From a virus, in IMG/VR virus record IMGVR_UViG_3300035670_009334, positions 1-35,698 of that record: a DNA stretch of 35,698 nt; one strand, given 5' to 3'. The notes beneath the pieces are model-generated. The model made no database searches, had not been told where the DNA came from, and worked only from the letters and a program-made list of their open reading frames with translations. The position numbers were made by a program, and so were the translations under genes. This document shows, one piece after another, positions 1 to 10,700 of the stretch; positions within the stretch are counted from its first letter, which is position 1; every line of letters starts with the position of its first letter.

Positions 1-1687
1 CAGACCAGTAAATTAAAAACGCTCCACCAGCTAATCTATACTGCGGCTTTCCGTTGGTAATGCCATCAATAGCATACGTCCCTCTGTGTTCGAGTTGAGC
101 GCCACTAGCCACTAGTAATGTGTCTGGAGGCACATATGGAGTAGCATTCACTCCAATACTATAAGGTCCTTCACCTAAAGCATTAAGAGCAGCAATACTG
201 ATGGTGTAAGCCACTCCGTTTGTCAAACCAATAAGAGTATAAGAAGTATTACCAGTTTGAGTATACACGATAGATGTGCCACTGTCACTAGAATAGCGTA
301 TTATATAACTATCAATAGGTAGTCCTCCATTGTCTGATGGGGCGCTCCAAAATAACGATATTTGACCATTAGAGGGGTAACCAGATAGGTTCGTTATATT
401 TCCGGGAGTAGAATAAGGAGTGGCAGAAAAGCTCTGGCTATAATTTCCGATTCCTGCTCCATTAATAGCTGCTATGCGTATAGTATACAACACTCCATTG
501 TTTAAATTTTGTAATAATATTGAGGATTCTCCTGTGGTTATAATTGATGCTGTACCTCCTGACGGGATATATTCGACGATGTAGCCAGCGATATCAGTAT
601 TATCATCTATAGACCATGAGACCATTAATGATCTATTACCTGCTATTGTAACCGCTACATTATTAGGAGTATTGGTTGGGGGTTGAGCCGGAATAGCTTC
701 TTGGATCACGGGTTCCTGTATAATAACTAGATCAGTATTCCAATTGGTTTCTTTTATTGTATCAACAGATTGTAAGGACTCTATTTGATTAAATAATTGA
801 GTTTTATAAGCAGATAGGCTATTAATATGTTTAGAATATCCAACAGTTATAGATTTTAATTGATCATTAGTAAAATTAGTTGTATCAATAATAGGTAAAT
901 GCAGTTTAACTGGACTTGTGTCTATGGTCGTTGATGTATTTCCGCTTAATTGTGTTTGAAAAGTAAATGTAACACCACAAACCCATGGACCTCCGTCATT
1001 ATATGTTCCGGCCGCAAAAGTTCGTTCATATACCGTAAATGATGGGGGTGTCTGTGCAAAAGATGATATTCTGACACCATTAATGGCTAAACCATCATCA
1101 CAGCCCCCTTCGCAAGTTACTGTTGCGGGTAGTGCTATCTCGTCTGGAACTCTGATAGTTTGTATGCTAATGGGCACTATTCCTACTGGCACATTATTGT
1201 ATTCTGGTCCAGCACTATATGATGCGGTGGCGGTACCTGTGTATATAGGGGCTACTAAGAGTGGCTCTTGTGCTTTAATAGTGGTTGATATTGACAATAA
1301 GTCTAATTGATTATCTATAGAAAGACTGGTCGATATTGGAGTAGAGTCTACAGATACAGTATAGTTATTTGAAATAGCATTATTATAATCAGATAAAATA
1401 TCAAATTTTTTTTGTTCTTTTAGCTGTTCTAAATTATCAGTATTCAAAGGCGTATTGCCGTTCTCTCTCCAAATTTCATAACATCTCCATGCAGTAATAA
1501 TATCTTCCTCGCTGTCAGGATCACAAGGAAGAATTGTATCTAAATTATTTCCGAATACCAATAAATGCTTGTCTCCGGTTTCTTTGTCTATGCGATAAAC
1601 AGGATCATGCTCTCCAGAAGATGATACATACATATAAGTATATTTATCTTGACATAAATTCATTAAATTTATATAGTCACAACCCAT
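1..1687 (-). CDS. Fibronectin type III-repeat tail/adhesin protein (partial, C-terminus off the window)
   Basis: An open frame runs from ATG at 1687 leftward off the window edge, giving at least 562 residues. AGGA lies just upstream (TAAACAGGACATCATATAATG), and the gene begins 15 bases after the stop of the upstream gene, so the two are probably cotranscribed. The first 330 or so residues match no family I recognise; they include a CEGGC pair near residue 195. From about residue 332 there are at least two complete fibronectin III domains (ITNLSGYPSNGQISLFWSAP, SDNGGLPIDSYIIRYSSD) and the start of another module. Such repeats are common surface-exposed spacers on phage tail fibres and baseplates and bind carbohydrate weakly. 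The similarity to the neighbouring 1222-aa protein suggests related parts of one host-recognition apparatus. The exact role is inferred. Confidence 0.8.
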   Translation of the reverse strand, partial: MGCDYINLMNLCQDKYTYMYVSSSGEHDPVYRIDKETGDKHLLVFGNNLDTILPCDPDSEEDIITAWRCYEIWRENGNTPLNTDNLEQLKEQKKFDILSDYNNAISNNYTVSVDSTPISTSLSIDNQLDLLSISTTIKAQEPLLVAPIYTGTATASYSAGPEYNNVPVGIVPISIQTIRVPDEIALPATVTCEGGCDDGLAINGVRISSFAQTPPSFTVYERTFAAGTYNDGGPWVCGVTFTFQTQLSGNTSTTIDTSPVKLHLPIIDTTNFTNDQLKSITVGYSKHINSLSAYKTQLFNQIESLQSVDTIKETNWNTDLVIIQEPVIQEAIPAQPPTNTPNNVAVTIAGNRSLMVSWSIDDNTDIAGYIVEYIPSGGTASIITTGESSILLQNLNNGVLYTIRIAAINGAGIGNYSQSFSATPYSTPGNITNLSGYPSNGQISLFWSAPSDNGGLPIDSYIIRYSSDSGTSIVYTQTGNTSYTLIGLTNGVAYTISIAALNALGEGPYSIGVNATPYVPPDTLLVASGAQLEHRGTYAIDGITNGKPQYRLAGGAFLIYWS

Positions 1688-1702
1688 TATATGATGTCCT
1701 GT

Positions 1703-4700
1703 TTATTCGAAATTTAGAATACCTACAGCTAAACGCTTACCAAAATTAGCTGTTGTATATGGTATATATATTCTAATATATCGACAATACACTGGATAAT
1801 CTCCTAATTTGTATGAATAAATACTACGAGTATTAGGAACAGATAAAGAGGTTGCGGTAATCCAGTTTGTATCATCAGTACTATATTGTAGTAGTGCTCC
1901 GTTAAGACTATTAACAGCTAGGGTTTCTGTTAAAATAGTTTTAGAATTATTATACCCAGTAAAATCTGTAGGTATATAAATACCGGGTAGTGGAGTGGCA
2001 TAATGCACAGTACTGACATATACGCCAGGAGCAGGGAAAGTGGCTTTGATCCATAGTCCATCGTCTGATGGCTTCCTAGCGTTGGAATATCTGAGATAAG
2101 AACCGTAGAATCTGGTCACTGCTGTTTTATACATCTCTAATGAAACCCAAATATTATTTTGATTTTGTCTATTGTCATTGTCCATATATGTCGCATTGGA
2201 ATATCCACGAAAATAATCCCAACTTTGTGATCTATGAACGGAACTATCAGTAATAGGAGTGGGAACAGACAATGTCCATCCTCCGGTTTTAGGTTTAACC
2301 AGATTAGTAGGAGTAAAGTATAGTGTTTTAGCCGCGCTGCTATAAGTTCGATTTTTAGCTGAAATCGAGACATAGTGTCTAGTGCCTGGTACCAGTCCAT
2401 TAATAGTGATAGTATTTTGATTTGTATTACTATATTCTATAGATGTTAAATTATATAACAAACGATATCCAAGATACCTATCGTAATTATGTACTCTTAC
2501 ATTATAAGTTTTGTATAAATCATTTGTCTCCCCTCCCCAATTTGTTGGGTCGGACCATGTTATTGTTCCTATGCCTGACCCAATATGCGAAATACTCTCT
2601 GCATAAGTCATATTGGTCACACTAGCAGGAGCTGCCAAATAGAGGTCTCTAAATATTAACTTGGTCCAGTCTGAGCTGCCTATAGTATTATTCGCTCTGA
2701 TGGCTGCTACAATTCCTGAATTATAAGCAATAGGTAAAGAAATATATTGATTGGTTTGAGATGAAGATAATGTTACATAATTAGACTGACTAAGATTAAA
2801 ATGTGTAGCAGCTGTAGTACCGGATGTAGTGGATAGTAAACCAGTGGTATATCCTAGCGTATAACTAGTAATAGGCGAACCTCCGTTATTCAGAGATCCT
2901 CTGAAATACAGTCTAAGACCAGTTGCAGAAGGCCTGTCTAAGACCACAATTACAGGCACAGAAGGACTAGTAGAAGGAGCTTTGGGTATAGCTGTTACAA
3001 TATTACTATAGGGACTGGTACCGCTAGGAGTGATGGAACGTATTCTAAAATAGTAAGACGTATTATTTACTAAATTTGTACTATAATATTGTTGTTCATC
3101 TAAAGAAATAGGAATATTAACAGATGAAAGAGCGGTGTTGAAGGTAGTGCTGGTGCTTCTATCTATAGCAAAGCCGGTGACTGAAATCCCACTTGAAATA
3201 GACGATGCCTGCCATTTTAAATAAACAGAAGCGTTCCCTGGTGTAGCAGACAAATTTACAGGCGCGGGTGGCAATCCTTTGTTTAATAAGATACTAGTAC
3301 CATAAGCGCCTGACCCTACGGCGTTTACAGACAATGCTCTAACATAAAATCCTGGTGTGGTGGATACAGCACTTACAGGAATAGAATATATCCTATTAGA
3401 AGCAGAGCTGGTCGTATTAAAATTAATAATATCTTGTGTAAATCCAGAATTGGTAGACAGCTGAATATTGTAGTTAAGGACAGGAGACCCTCCATCTGTA
3501 CGAGGTTCTTGAAAAGACACATTAATTAATGTTGGGTCAGACCAAGAAGCTGTTAGATTTTGTGGTGGCTGAGCGGTGGTGGGTGGCTGGTTAGGAGTGG
3601 CGAAAACACTAGAAGACCATAAACTAGAACCTATACTATTAACAGCTGCTATTCTAAAGTACCTGATCAAACTATTTGGTAGTCCAGCAATTGTAGTTGA
3701 CGATGTTAAGCCAACATTAGCTACAGAAGCAGTAGTAAATCCACTAGTAGAGCTATGATTAATAATATAACCACTAATAGGAGATCCTCCATTATTCACA
3801 GGATTAGACCAAGACAATATTACTCCGCTATTGATAGCCGTGGTAGATAAACTAATAGGAGCCGAGGGAGCTGTTCGTTGTAAAAATATGATATCAGAGT
3901 AGTTTCCTGTACCCAATGCATTAATAGCTGCAACTCTAAAATAATAATTATTACTGTTTGGCGAATTGGTTAATGTGATATTAGTAGTAGGAGATACAGA
4001 TATGTCTGTAGAAAAAGATATAGGATTTTGAGTAAAGTCTGGTGTGGTAGATCGTTGTATATTATAGTGCAAAACAGGGGAGCCTCCATCGCCGGAAGGA
4101 GCGCTCCAGGATATATAATGATTATTAGCTCCCCAAGAAGCTGTTACATTAGATGGTGCGAGAGGGGGCTCTGTGTCTGGACCGGATATATATATACTAG
4201 ATAATGGACTAAGACCAAAACTATTTTCTGCTTGTATGGTATAATAGTAAGTTACATAATCTAATACTCCACTAATCACTCCAGAATTAGTTGGTGTGGT
4301 AAGAGAATTTGTGAGGTGTAAAGGATTGTCTCCGTATTTTACTATATAAGATGTAATTGCAAGACCATTGTCGTTAGGCTCTGTCCATGTTATAGTCATG
4401 GTGTCGTTGTTAGTGTCTCGAATACTCTGCGCGTTGGAAACTTGATTTGGGACAGAACCGAAACCTATTTCGCCGTCTATAGTAAGACTAGTATTAATAG
4501 AAACACTATTACTAGTAGCGTTTCCTTTAATTTTTAATGATTGTTTATTACTACTTAATAAAGTAGATAAATTATTAATACCTTTATAGTTTTGACTGTC
4601 AAAACCAATAAATGGATTAGTTGTTCTCATTTCTGTGACTAACGGTATTGTAGTGCCGAATGGTTGACCGTTTTGTGCCCCAGATTCCAAATCAACCTCT

Positions 4701-5371
4701 ATTTTTTGGTAATACCTTTGACATTTTCTCAGTTCGTCTATGTATAAACTATCGTCGTAATTAGTAGGTACAGTACCCAGTTCTAGTTTAACTTGTGTAA
4801 TATCACAAACACTATTATCTAATAAATCATTAGACAGGGGTTTAAACTGTACTGCTATAGTCTGAGCTGTGTCTGGGACATCAAAAACCACATCAAATCT
4901 AGACCAAGATGAAGATAGAGAGCATTGAACAATAGAAGATTCTAGTTCTGTCGCCCCAATAATATTATCTATAGCTTCATCGGATACTATAACCGATGCT
5001 TGCAGAGTAGTGTTCCAATTATTGTTTTGTCCTTTATAGGATTCTGGTATCTTGGCATAAAAACTTAGAATAACAGTTTTACCTCGAACAAAAACTACAT
5101 TATTAGTTTCTATAATTTGTTTAAGTAAAAATGATGAATTATTTTTCGTAGTAGCAGCTCTTAAAGCAAAACTACTATTACGTAAATTAACAGCATTGAT
5201 TTTGCTAAAAGATACTGATCCCAATACCACACCCACCCACCTATCTGCATTATAACCAGTGCTCGTGTGTAGAGGTCCTCTCTGCCAAATATTAAAATTA
5301 CCATTGATAATCAAATTAGGATTACCACTAATATTTTGAACTTTTTTGGCGTTATTAAAAATTTTAGACAT
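1703..5371 (-). CDS. Large tail fibre protein with seven or so fibronectin III repeats
   Basis: 1222 aa. AAGGT sits upstream of ATG at 5371, 10 bases after the preceding stop. Residues 1-210 begin NLIINGNFNIWQRG, a pattern I associate with carbohydrate-binding N-terminal domains of phage fibre proteins, with a jelly-roll-like run following. Residues about 310-1010 carry about seven fibronectin III domains, each recognisable by the W/SAP..DGGSPV..YNIQ strand pattern and a Y..R..A.N..G motif. The last 190 residues look like a discoidin/galactose-binding-like domain (SQSWDYFRGYSN, CRYIRIYIPY). This is probably a host-surface adhesin in the distal tail, working with the next Fn3 gene downstream. 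The domain types are read from sequence; receptor and location are inference. Confidence 0.82.
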   Translation of the reverse strand: MSKIFNNAKKVQNISGNPNLIINGNFNIWQRGPLHTSTGYNADRWVGVVLGSVSFSKINAVNLRNSSFALRAATTKNNSSFLLKQIIETNNVVFVRGKTVILSFYAKIPESYKGQNNNWNTTLQASVIVSDEAIDNIIGATELESSIVQCSLSSSWSRFDVVFDVPDTAQTIAVQFKPLSNDLLDNSVCDITQVKLELGTVPTNYDDSLYIDELRKCQRYYQKIEVDLESGAQNGQPFGTTIPLVTEMRTTNPFIGFDSQNYKGINNLSTLLSSNKQSLKIKGNATSNSVSINTSLTIDGEIGFGSVPNQVSNAQSIRDTNNDTMTITWTEPNDNGLAITSYIVKYGDNPLHLTNSLTTPTNSGVISGVLDYVTYYYTIQAENSFGLSPLSSIYISGPDTEPPLAPSNVTASWGANNHYISWSAPSGDGGSPVLHYNIQRSTTPDFTQNPISFSTDISVSPTTNITLTNSPNSNNYYFRVAAINALGTGNYSDIIFLQRTAPSAPISLSTTAINSGVILSWSNPVNNGGSPISGYIINHSSTSGFTTASVANVGLTSSTTIAGLPNSLIRYFRIAAVNSIGSSLWSSSVFATPNQPPTTAQPPQNLTASWSDPTLINVSFQEPRTDGGSPVLNYNIQLSTNSGFTQDIINFNTTSSASNRIYSIPVSAVSTTPGFYVRALSVNAVGSGAYGTSILLNKGLPPAPVNLSATPGNASVYLKWQASSISSGISVTGFAIDRSTSTTFNTALSSVNIPISLDEQQYYSTNLVNNTSYYFRIRSITPSGTSPYSNIVTAIPKAPSTSPSVPVIVVLDRPSATGLRLYFRGSLNNGGSPITSYTLGYTTGLLSTTSGTTAATHFNLSQSNYVTLSSSQTNQYISLPIAYNSGIVAAIRANNTIGSSDWTKLIFRDLYLAAPASVTNMTYAESISHIGSGIGTITWSDPTNWGGETNDLYKTYNVRVHNYDRYLGYRLLYNLTSIEYSNTNQNTITINGLVPGTRHYVSISAKNRTYSSAAKTLYFTPTNLVKPKTGGWTLSVPTPITDSSVHRSQSWDYFRGYSNATYMDNDNRQNQNNIWVSLEMYKTAVTRFYGSYLRYSNARKPSDDGLWIKATFPAPGVYVSTVHYATPLPGIYIPTDFTGYNNSKTILTETLAVNSLNGALLQYSTDDTNWITATSLSVPNTRSIYSYKLGDYPVYCRYIRIYIPYTTANFGKRLAVGILNFE

Positions 5372-5381
5372 ATTTAGTACC

Positions 5382-5696
5382 TTAAGATGCTGAAACTATA
5401 TTATTTTCTACTCCAATTTTACCAACATATGCTAAAAGAGCAGACATAGCAGTTTGTAAGTCAGCGTCTTCTGTTGATTTAGCAAGCATATTTTCTACTC
5501 TAATCCACTGACCATTTCCGGGTTCTAGTTCAGCTACTCCATCAAACATGCCATATTTATGTAGTTTTACTTCGCCTGTAGCATCTCCATTTGGATCTGG
5601 CGCACGAATAACTATTTCTTCTACCCAAATTCTATCATATGTTTTAGCTGGAATAACTGTTGGTTCTACTGCGTTTAGTATTGGTAAATCTGCCAT
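5382..5696 (-). CDS. Small tail-associated protein of unknown function
   Basis: 104 aa with a strong ribosome-binding site (AAGGAGAATATC before ATG at 5696). Mostly beta-predicted sequence: a central segment (RIWVEEIVIRAPDPNGDATG) and a C-terminal alanine-rich helix (DADLQTAMSALLAYVGKIG). There are no membrane segments or catalytic motifs. It lies between the DUF4376-like chaperone and the Fn3 giant in an unbroken operon, so a small structural or assembly role in the tail tip is likely. I do not recognise its family. Confidence 0.75.
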   Translation of the reverse strand: MADLPILNAVEPTVIPAKTYDRIWVEEIVIRAPDPNGDATGEVKLHKYGMFDGVAELEPGNGQWIRVENMLAKSTEDADLQTAMSALLAYVGKIGVENNIVSAS

Positions 5697-5706
5697 GATA
5701 TTCTCC

Positions 5707-6393
5707 TTATAAATTATTAAGTTCTTCTATAGTGGTTGCATTTTTAATTGCTTTGCGTTTTGCTGCATCTTGAGAGCTTAGTGTTGCCCTAGCTTGGCCA
5801 TATTGTAGCATTAACATTGTCAAATCTTGAAGATTAGATTCGTGAGATTCGCCATCAGTATCTATAACGAATACTGGATCGGTTATTCCCATGGATGCTG
5901 CTTCTTTGGCTAACAAAAAGTTAGCACTAAGTAAAGATACGTCTTCTGACGATATTCCAAGCTTCCATCCGTATGGAGTTGTCCAGCCCTGTTTTACAGT
6001 TTCTTGCCACTCATTTTCTACTTGTCTGAGCTTGGCTGTTTTCATTAAATCTAAATCTGGAACTTGTTGCCAAACCAAATATTCATACTTAATGATATAT
6101 CCCTCTTGTGGTTCTGGAGGAATTTCTTTGGTGTATCCTGTTGGAACATTAATAGGATCTTCGTTAAAGAATTCTTCTCTAGTTTCTATGTTATAATATG
6201 TTCCTATTTTATTATCATAAATTAGCCATTGGTTATCTTTAAAAACTTGTATTTCAGTAGGTGCGCAATTACGAGGAACAGTGTCGGTAGCGTGTGCCGG
6301 GATTAAATATACTCCCGGTTCTAACGGAGACTCATCGGCTTGTGATAATCCGGTATAATATTTATATGTTGGATGATAGTGATAGATAGTCAT
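5707..6393 (-). CDS. Tail fibre assembly-type protein with DUF4376-like C-terminus
   Basis: 228 aa, started by AAGGAACTATT before ATG at 6393. The C-terminal half (about residues 120-228) resembles the DUF4376 module found in tail-fibre assembly/chaperone proteins: a long helix (KLRQVENEWQETVKQGWTTP), a strand pair around YGWKLGISSEDV, then helices with MGITDPVFVIDTDGESH and a terminal AAKRKAIKNATTIEELNNL. The N-terminal half is proline- and tyrosine-rich with a 'YHYHPTYKYYTG' start. It follows the tail-collar gene directly, the usual place for a fibre chaperone, so it may help fold or trimerise one of the neighbouring fibres. DUF4376 assignment is from pattern memory. Confidence 0.75.
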   Translation of the reverse strand: MTIYHYHPTYKYYTGLSQADESPLEPGVYLIPAHATDTVPRNCAPTEIQVFKDNQWLIYDNKIGTYYNIETREEFFNEDPINVPTGYTKEIPPEPQEGYIIKYEYLVWQQVPDLDLMKTAKLRQVENEWQETVKQGWTTPYGWKLGISSEDVSLLSANFLLAKEAASMGITDPVFVIDTDGESHESNLQDLTMLMLQYGQARATLSSQDAAKRKAIKNATTIEELNNL

Positions 6394-6402
6394 AATAGTT
6401 CC

Positions 6403-6900
6403 TTAGTATTTGATACAGGCTAGTAATGCTATATTGCGCGGTCTAACTTCAGAATCATCCCAAGCAGTTCCAAGATGCGCCGAAGGATTTGCCCAATAGC
6501 CCGTAAACAGTCTACCTGTGTAAGTTGGATATAATGTTTTTCCCATGTATGCATTATCATGAACATAGCCTGTGCTAGAATTTTGTCCTGTGTTCGTTTG
6601 CCAAAAACCTTTCCAGTCCTGATTTTGTGATGAGTTGGCAGATCTGCCACTATCTGTACCTTTGCCGTCATCCCAGCATCTTACGAACTCGCCCCTAAGA
6701 TCTGGCAGATTAAATGTTGTTGACCCATCACCAGAACCAAATGTTGTGCCTATAACAGCGAATAAATCGGAGTATGTTGAACGAGATATTGCGGCCCCAT
6801 TGGCTTTTAAGTATCCGTCTGGTGGAGATGAGAGCGGAAAATAAACTACACATCCTACAAGATATTTTGCTAACGTTGCGTTTTCGTATGTTTTTGTCAT
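6403..6900 (-). CDS. Phage tail collar domain protein
   Basis: 165 aa. Residues about 17-75 show the tail-collar signature: PPDGYLKANGAAISRSTYSD, LFAVIGTTFGSGDGSTTFNL, then PDLRGEFVRCWDDGKG. The C-terminus ends in EVRPRNIALLACIKY, the classical closing motif of collar fibres (RPRN...L..IK). The start is set by GAGGT ahead of ATG at 6900, and ATG overlaps the TGA of the glycine-rich gene in an ATGA junction, so translation is probably coupled. Collar domains form the trimeric knob of short tail fibres and contact host surface sugars. Family assignment is secure; the receptor is unknown. Confidence 0.93.
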   Translation of the reverse strand: MTKTYENATLAKYLVGCVVYFPLSSPPDGYLKANGAAISRSTYSDLFAVIGTTFGSGDGSTTFNLPDLRGEFVRCWDDGKGTDSGRSANSSQNQDWKGFWQTNTGQNSSTGYVHDNAYMGKTLYPTYTGRLFTGYWANPSAHLGTAWDDSEVRPRNIALLACIKY

Positions 6901-7739
6901 TTTAAGTACCTCACTATTACTATGCCGCTACCCCCTGAGCCTCCTGTACCACCAAATCTACCAGCACCACCACCACCGCCGCCAGTATTAGCAGTACCGT
7001 TTGTGCCATTCCCGGTAGACCCCCAAAATCCGGCACCTCCACCACCAACCCCTCCAGCACCAGCATTAGCGTCTCTGGCTCCCCCACCACCACCAGCATA
7101 CCAAACAGATGATCCTGTAATGCTACTCTGATAACCTGTTCCACCAGCACCACCAACACTAAGATTGCCTTGTCCTCCAGCGCCGCCTCTACCTCCGCCG
7201 CCTCCTCCTCCTGCTACTTGACCAGCAACACTAGCCCATACACCTTGTCCTCCGTTATTTCCCTGACCGGCTGTACCAGCTCCTCCATTTTTGGTTTGAA
7301 AAGAACCCTGAGATCCTCCTCCAGAACCTCCAGCACCACCAAATCCAAGAGCAACAGAACCGCCCCATCCTCCTTGGCCGCCACCAATGGCAGTGAAACC
7401 AAAAGCAGTAGAATTTTGACCAACATTATCAGACGCTCCTCCATTGCCAACCACAATACTATAGCTACCAGCAGATGTTAGTGTTATAGAACCTACCAAC
7501 AAGCCTCCAGCACCACCACCACCAGAACCTTCTCTACAGCCAGTATTTGTACCTCTACCACCACCGCCACCACCAGCAACAATCAAATATTCAATTTCTC
7601 CACTACCAAGAGACACCAAAGTAAATGTATCGCTAGAGGTGAATTTATGTACAATATAGTCCCCGATGTCTGTAACAATTCCGCCTAATCCTTTAATTTT
7701 GGAGCTATTTGACAAAAATAATTTACTTGTTGAAAACAT
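6897..7739 (-). CDS. Glycine-rich tail fibre/tip protein
   Basis: 280 aa. After a 60-residue N-terminus (DYIVHKFTSSDTFTLVSLGS) comes EYLIVAGGGGGG and about 200 residues dominated by Gly runs (GGGGAGGLLVG, GGAGGSGGGS, GGGGGGGRGGAGGQG), closing with GGSGGSGIVIVRYLK. This is the glycine-rich domain of phage tail proteins, which in other phages folds as a bundle of polyglycine II helices at the tip of an adhesin and contacts the receptor. It starts two bases after the stop of the 1821-aa fibre with no clear ribosome-binding site, so it is probably translated by re-initiation. The opposite strand is proline-rich and shows spurious open frames. Confidence 0.88.
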   Translation of the reverse strand: MFSTSKLFLSNSSKIKGLGGIVTDIGDYIVHKFTSSDTFTLVSLGSGEIEYLIVAGGGGGGRGTNTGCREGSGGGGAGGLLVGSITLTSAGSYSIVVGNGGASDNVGQNSTAFGFTAIGGGQGGWGGSVALGFGGAGGSGGGSQGSFQTKNGGAGTAGQGNNGGQGVWASVAGQVAGGGGGGGRGGAGGQGNLSVGGAGGTGYQSSITGSSVWYAGGGGGARDANAGAGGVGGGGAGFWGSTGNGTNGTANTGGGGGGAGRFGGTGGSGGSGIVIVRYLK

Positions 7740-7741
7740 AA

Positions 7742-10700
7742 TTATACACTATAGTTTTGAGATATATTACCGTACCAGTTTGTGCCATCAGACACAAATG
7801 TTAAAATGTCTAGTTTGGATGCTGTTGTTGTTATCGTTGGGGCAGAGTCGTTTGGCCACTTAACGCCAGTAAATGTTGATGTGAAACTTCCTGTTCCTGT
7901 TTTAAGTAACAAAGTAAAACTACGTCCAGCTTCTACAGATGGCATAGTGAAAGTGCAGTTGTCAGTAAGAGTAACAGTTTGTAATGTTCCACTAGTAATA
8001 TCAATAGTTTTAGATGTGCTACTATTACCACCATTAACAAATCCCTCTTTGTATTTAGCAACAATAAGGTCGCCTTCTACTATTAGGTCTGATCCGTTAC
8101 CAATAGTGAGGTTGCCCGTCATTGTATCTCCAGTTTTTTGTAAATTACTACTAGCAACTACTGCACCGTAAGCAATGTAATCTACAATATCTCCGCTAGA
8201 TGCTGGTGATGTTAGGGTGAAAGATGTTCCATTGGTGGCAGTAAAGTCTGTTCCATCTATAAGTTTAACACCGTTTAAGAAGACCGCTAATCCACCAGCA
8301 GTATACCCATTTGTAACATTAAATACAGATTGAGAATTTGTAGCGGTTACAGAACCAAGAGTAGTGTTTCCTACGGCAGATGTAGAGGCATTAAGGGCCA
8401 CATATTCAACAACATCTCCACTAGTAGCAACGTTTGTTAATGTAAATGATGTTCCGTTAGTTGCGGTATAATCTGTACCGCTAAGTAACTTAATACCATT
8501 ATAATAAACGTCTAAAGTTCCAACATTATAGCCACCATCCACATTAAATGTTCCAGTGCTTTGTGTAAGATCAAACGAGCCTCTAGTTAAATTATTAGAA
8601 CCAGCACTTGACCAACTAACAACTCCAGAACCATTTGTAACTAATGTTTGACCGGATGTTCCGTCTGCTGTTGGGAACGTATAACCACTAACCCAATTGC
8701 CCTGTGCTGTTGTTCTTAATTTTATACTTAATTGATCTATATTTGTATGATTTAGAAGTTCTATGGGTCTACGAGGTAATGGTATGCTGCCGCTACCTAA
8801 AGTAACAACATCATTAGCATATAAGCTACCACGAACATCTAATTTGGCTTGTGGAACAAGTATGCCTATTCCGACTCTGTCTGAGCTAGCATCAACAGAT
8901 ACTAGATTTTCATCAGTATCTCCCTCGACCCTAAAATCAAAATTACCACCAGACTCATTAAATACAACATTACCACTATCTACTGTTAGTATAGATGTAG
9001 GCGAATTGGTTCCTATGCCAACATTACCAGCTCTTTGGATAACCATTCTAACGGGGTCGCCCGCAGTAGCATCATCACGAATAATCAAATCACCAACAGT
9101 CAAATCAATAAAATTACCAACCCCATTATGATACATTTCCCAGTCATCAGCATCTCCAAATCTTAAAATATCATTATCTGCCAAGTCAATAGCGGCTCTA
9201 ACATTCAGCGTAGAAGTTACAGTCAGTGTTGAATCTACAGTCAAATTAGTAAACTGTCCATTATTCCACGTAAGAGCAGCAGTTCCTACAGCTCCAGTAT
9301 TATCAGTAGCTGGTACTAAATTACCGCTAGCTCGTATTTCTCCGTTAACGTGTAATTTACTGGCTGGCGAGCTAGTTCCTATACCAATTCTATCTCCGCT
9401 AGCTTGTACAAACAATAGGTTTGCGTCGTTGTCTCCTTCGACTCTAAAATTATAATTGTTACCAAGGTCATTAAATACTACATTTCCGCCCTCAACATTT
9501 AATCTAGCAGTAGGAACGCCCGTACCTATACCAATATCTCCCAAATAATCAGTCAGACTATTAGTATATCCCAAATAATCTCCGTCAGTAATAATAAAAC
9601 CACTAACTGTACCAGGCATTATTTGTCCAATATTTGGAACTCTCATGAAACTATCAAATTTAACACCACCACTAACGTGTAAGTTTGCTGATGGGATGAT
9701 AGTACCTATACCAACATTACCATCTCCGTGAATAGACATTACAACATCAGCAGAAGTTTTGTGAGCATTGTTATATAGCGAATGAAAATCAATATTAACA
9801 GTATTTCCATCATATCTTGCTCCTATAGCGGCAACAACATTAGCGTTATCTCTCCACGTATAAGATAAATATTTATTTTGGTAAGAACTACCCCAGCTAG
9901 AATTTCGTAATAAACTCATACCAATCAAATCTGTAGTCGCGTTTGCTGGCTGTATTGTTAACTTATCTAGTGGAGTATTGGTCCCGATACCGACATCATC
10001 AGCACTAGCATCTACAAACAATAAATTTTGATCGGTGTCACCTTCGACTCTAAAGTCTGAATTTAATCCGGATTCATTAAAAGTAACATTGCCAGCAGTA
10101 TCAATATATAATCTTTCAACCCCGTTAGTAAGAGTACGAAAGTTTATAGCACCTGACGCACCTATATTGAAGCTGGAGGAAGAAACTCCTAAGCCAGCAT
10201 ATGCTCCTGTTTCGTCGTATAGTCTCAAGTAACCCAAAACACCAACACTAGAATCTAATGGTTTGCCAGGATAATCCCACCTCATTGATCCCTCTATGGT
10301 TGTGTCTCCTACTATATGTAGCTTAGAGGCTGGACTAGAAGTACCGATACCTATATTGGTACCATTGTCATAAATACTACTATAGGCTAGGTCGTCTAAA
10401 GTAACGACCATATTAGTAAACCATGCTGTTTCTCCAGTTCCAAGATAGTTCATCAACCAGCCCATTTTGATTTTGGCTGTTCCCGGAGGAAACTTAGTCT
10501 GAACATTGGTTCCACTATAGTCAACACCTTCCATTACCCCGGTATATGTTGTCCATGTAGTATTCAATAAAGTATTTGAAAGTACATTATATTTAAAAGA
10601 ACTACCAGAAGAACCATTGCTTAAATATGTTCCAGAAGGCACCGTGCCTCCAGCCCAAGGAACTCTTAATGTAATAGTATTATTAACAAAATTTATTGAT

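Noticed and set aside
6922-7481. Proline- and serine-rich plus-strand open frames
   Set aside because: They are antisense shadows of the glycine-rich fibre gene, created by its GGX codons.
7742-8200. Intramolecular chaperone (peptidase S74) at the end of the GIGT-repeat fibre
   Set aside because: The expected Ser-Asp self-cleavage region and helical chaperone are absent; the end is a beta domain shared with the 544-aa fibre.
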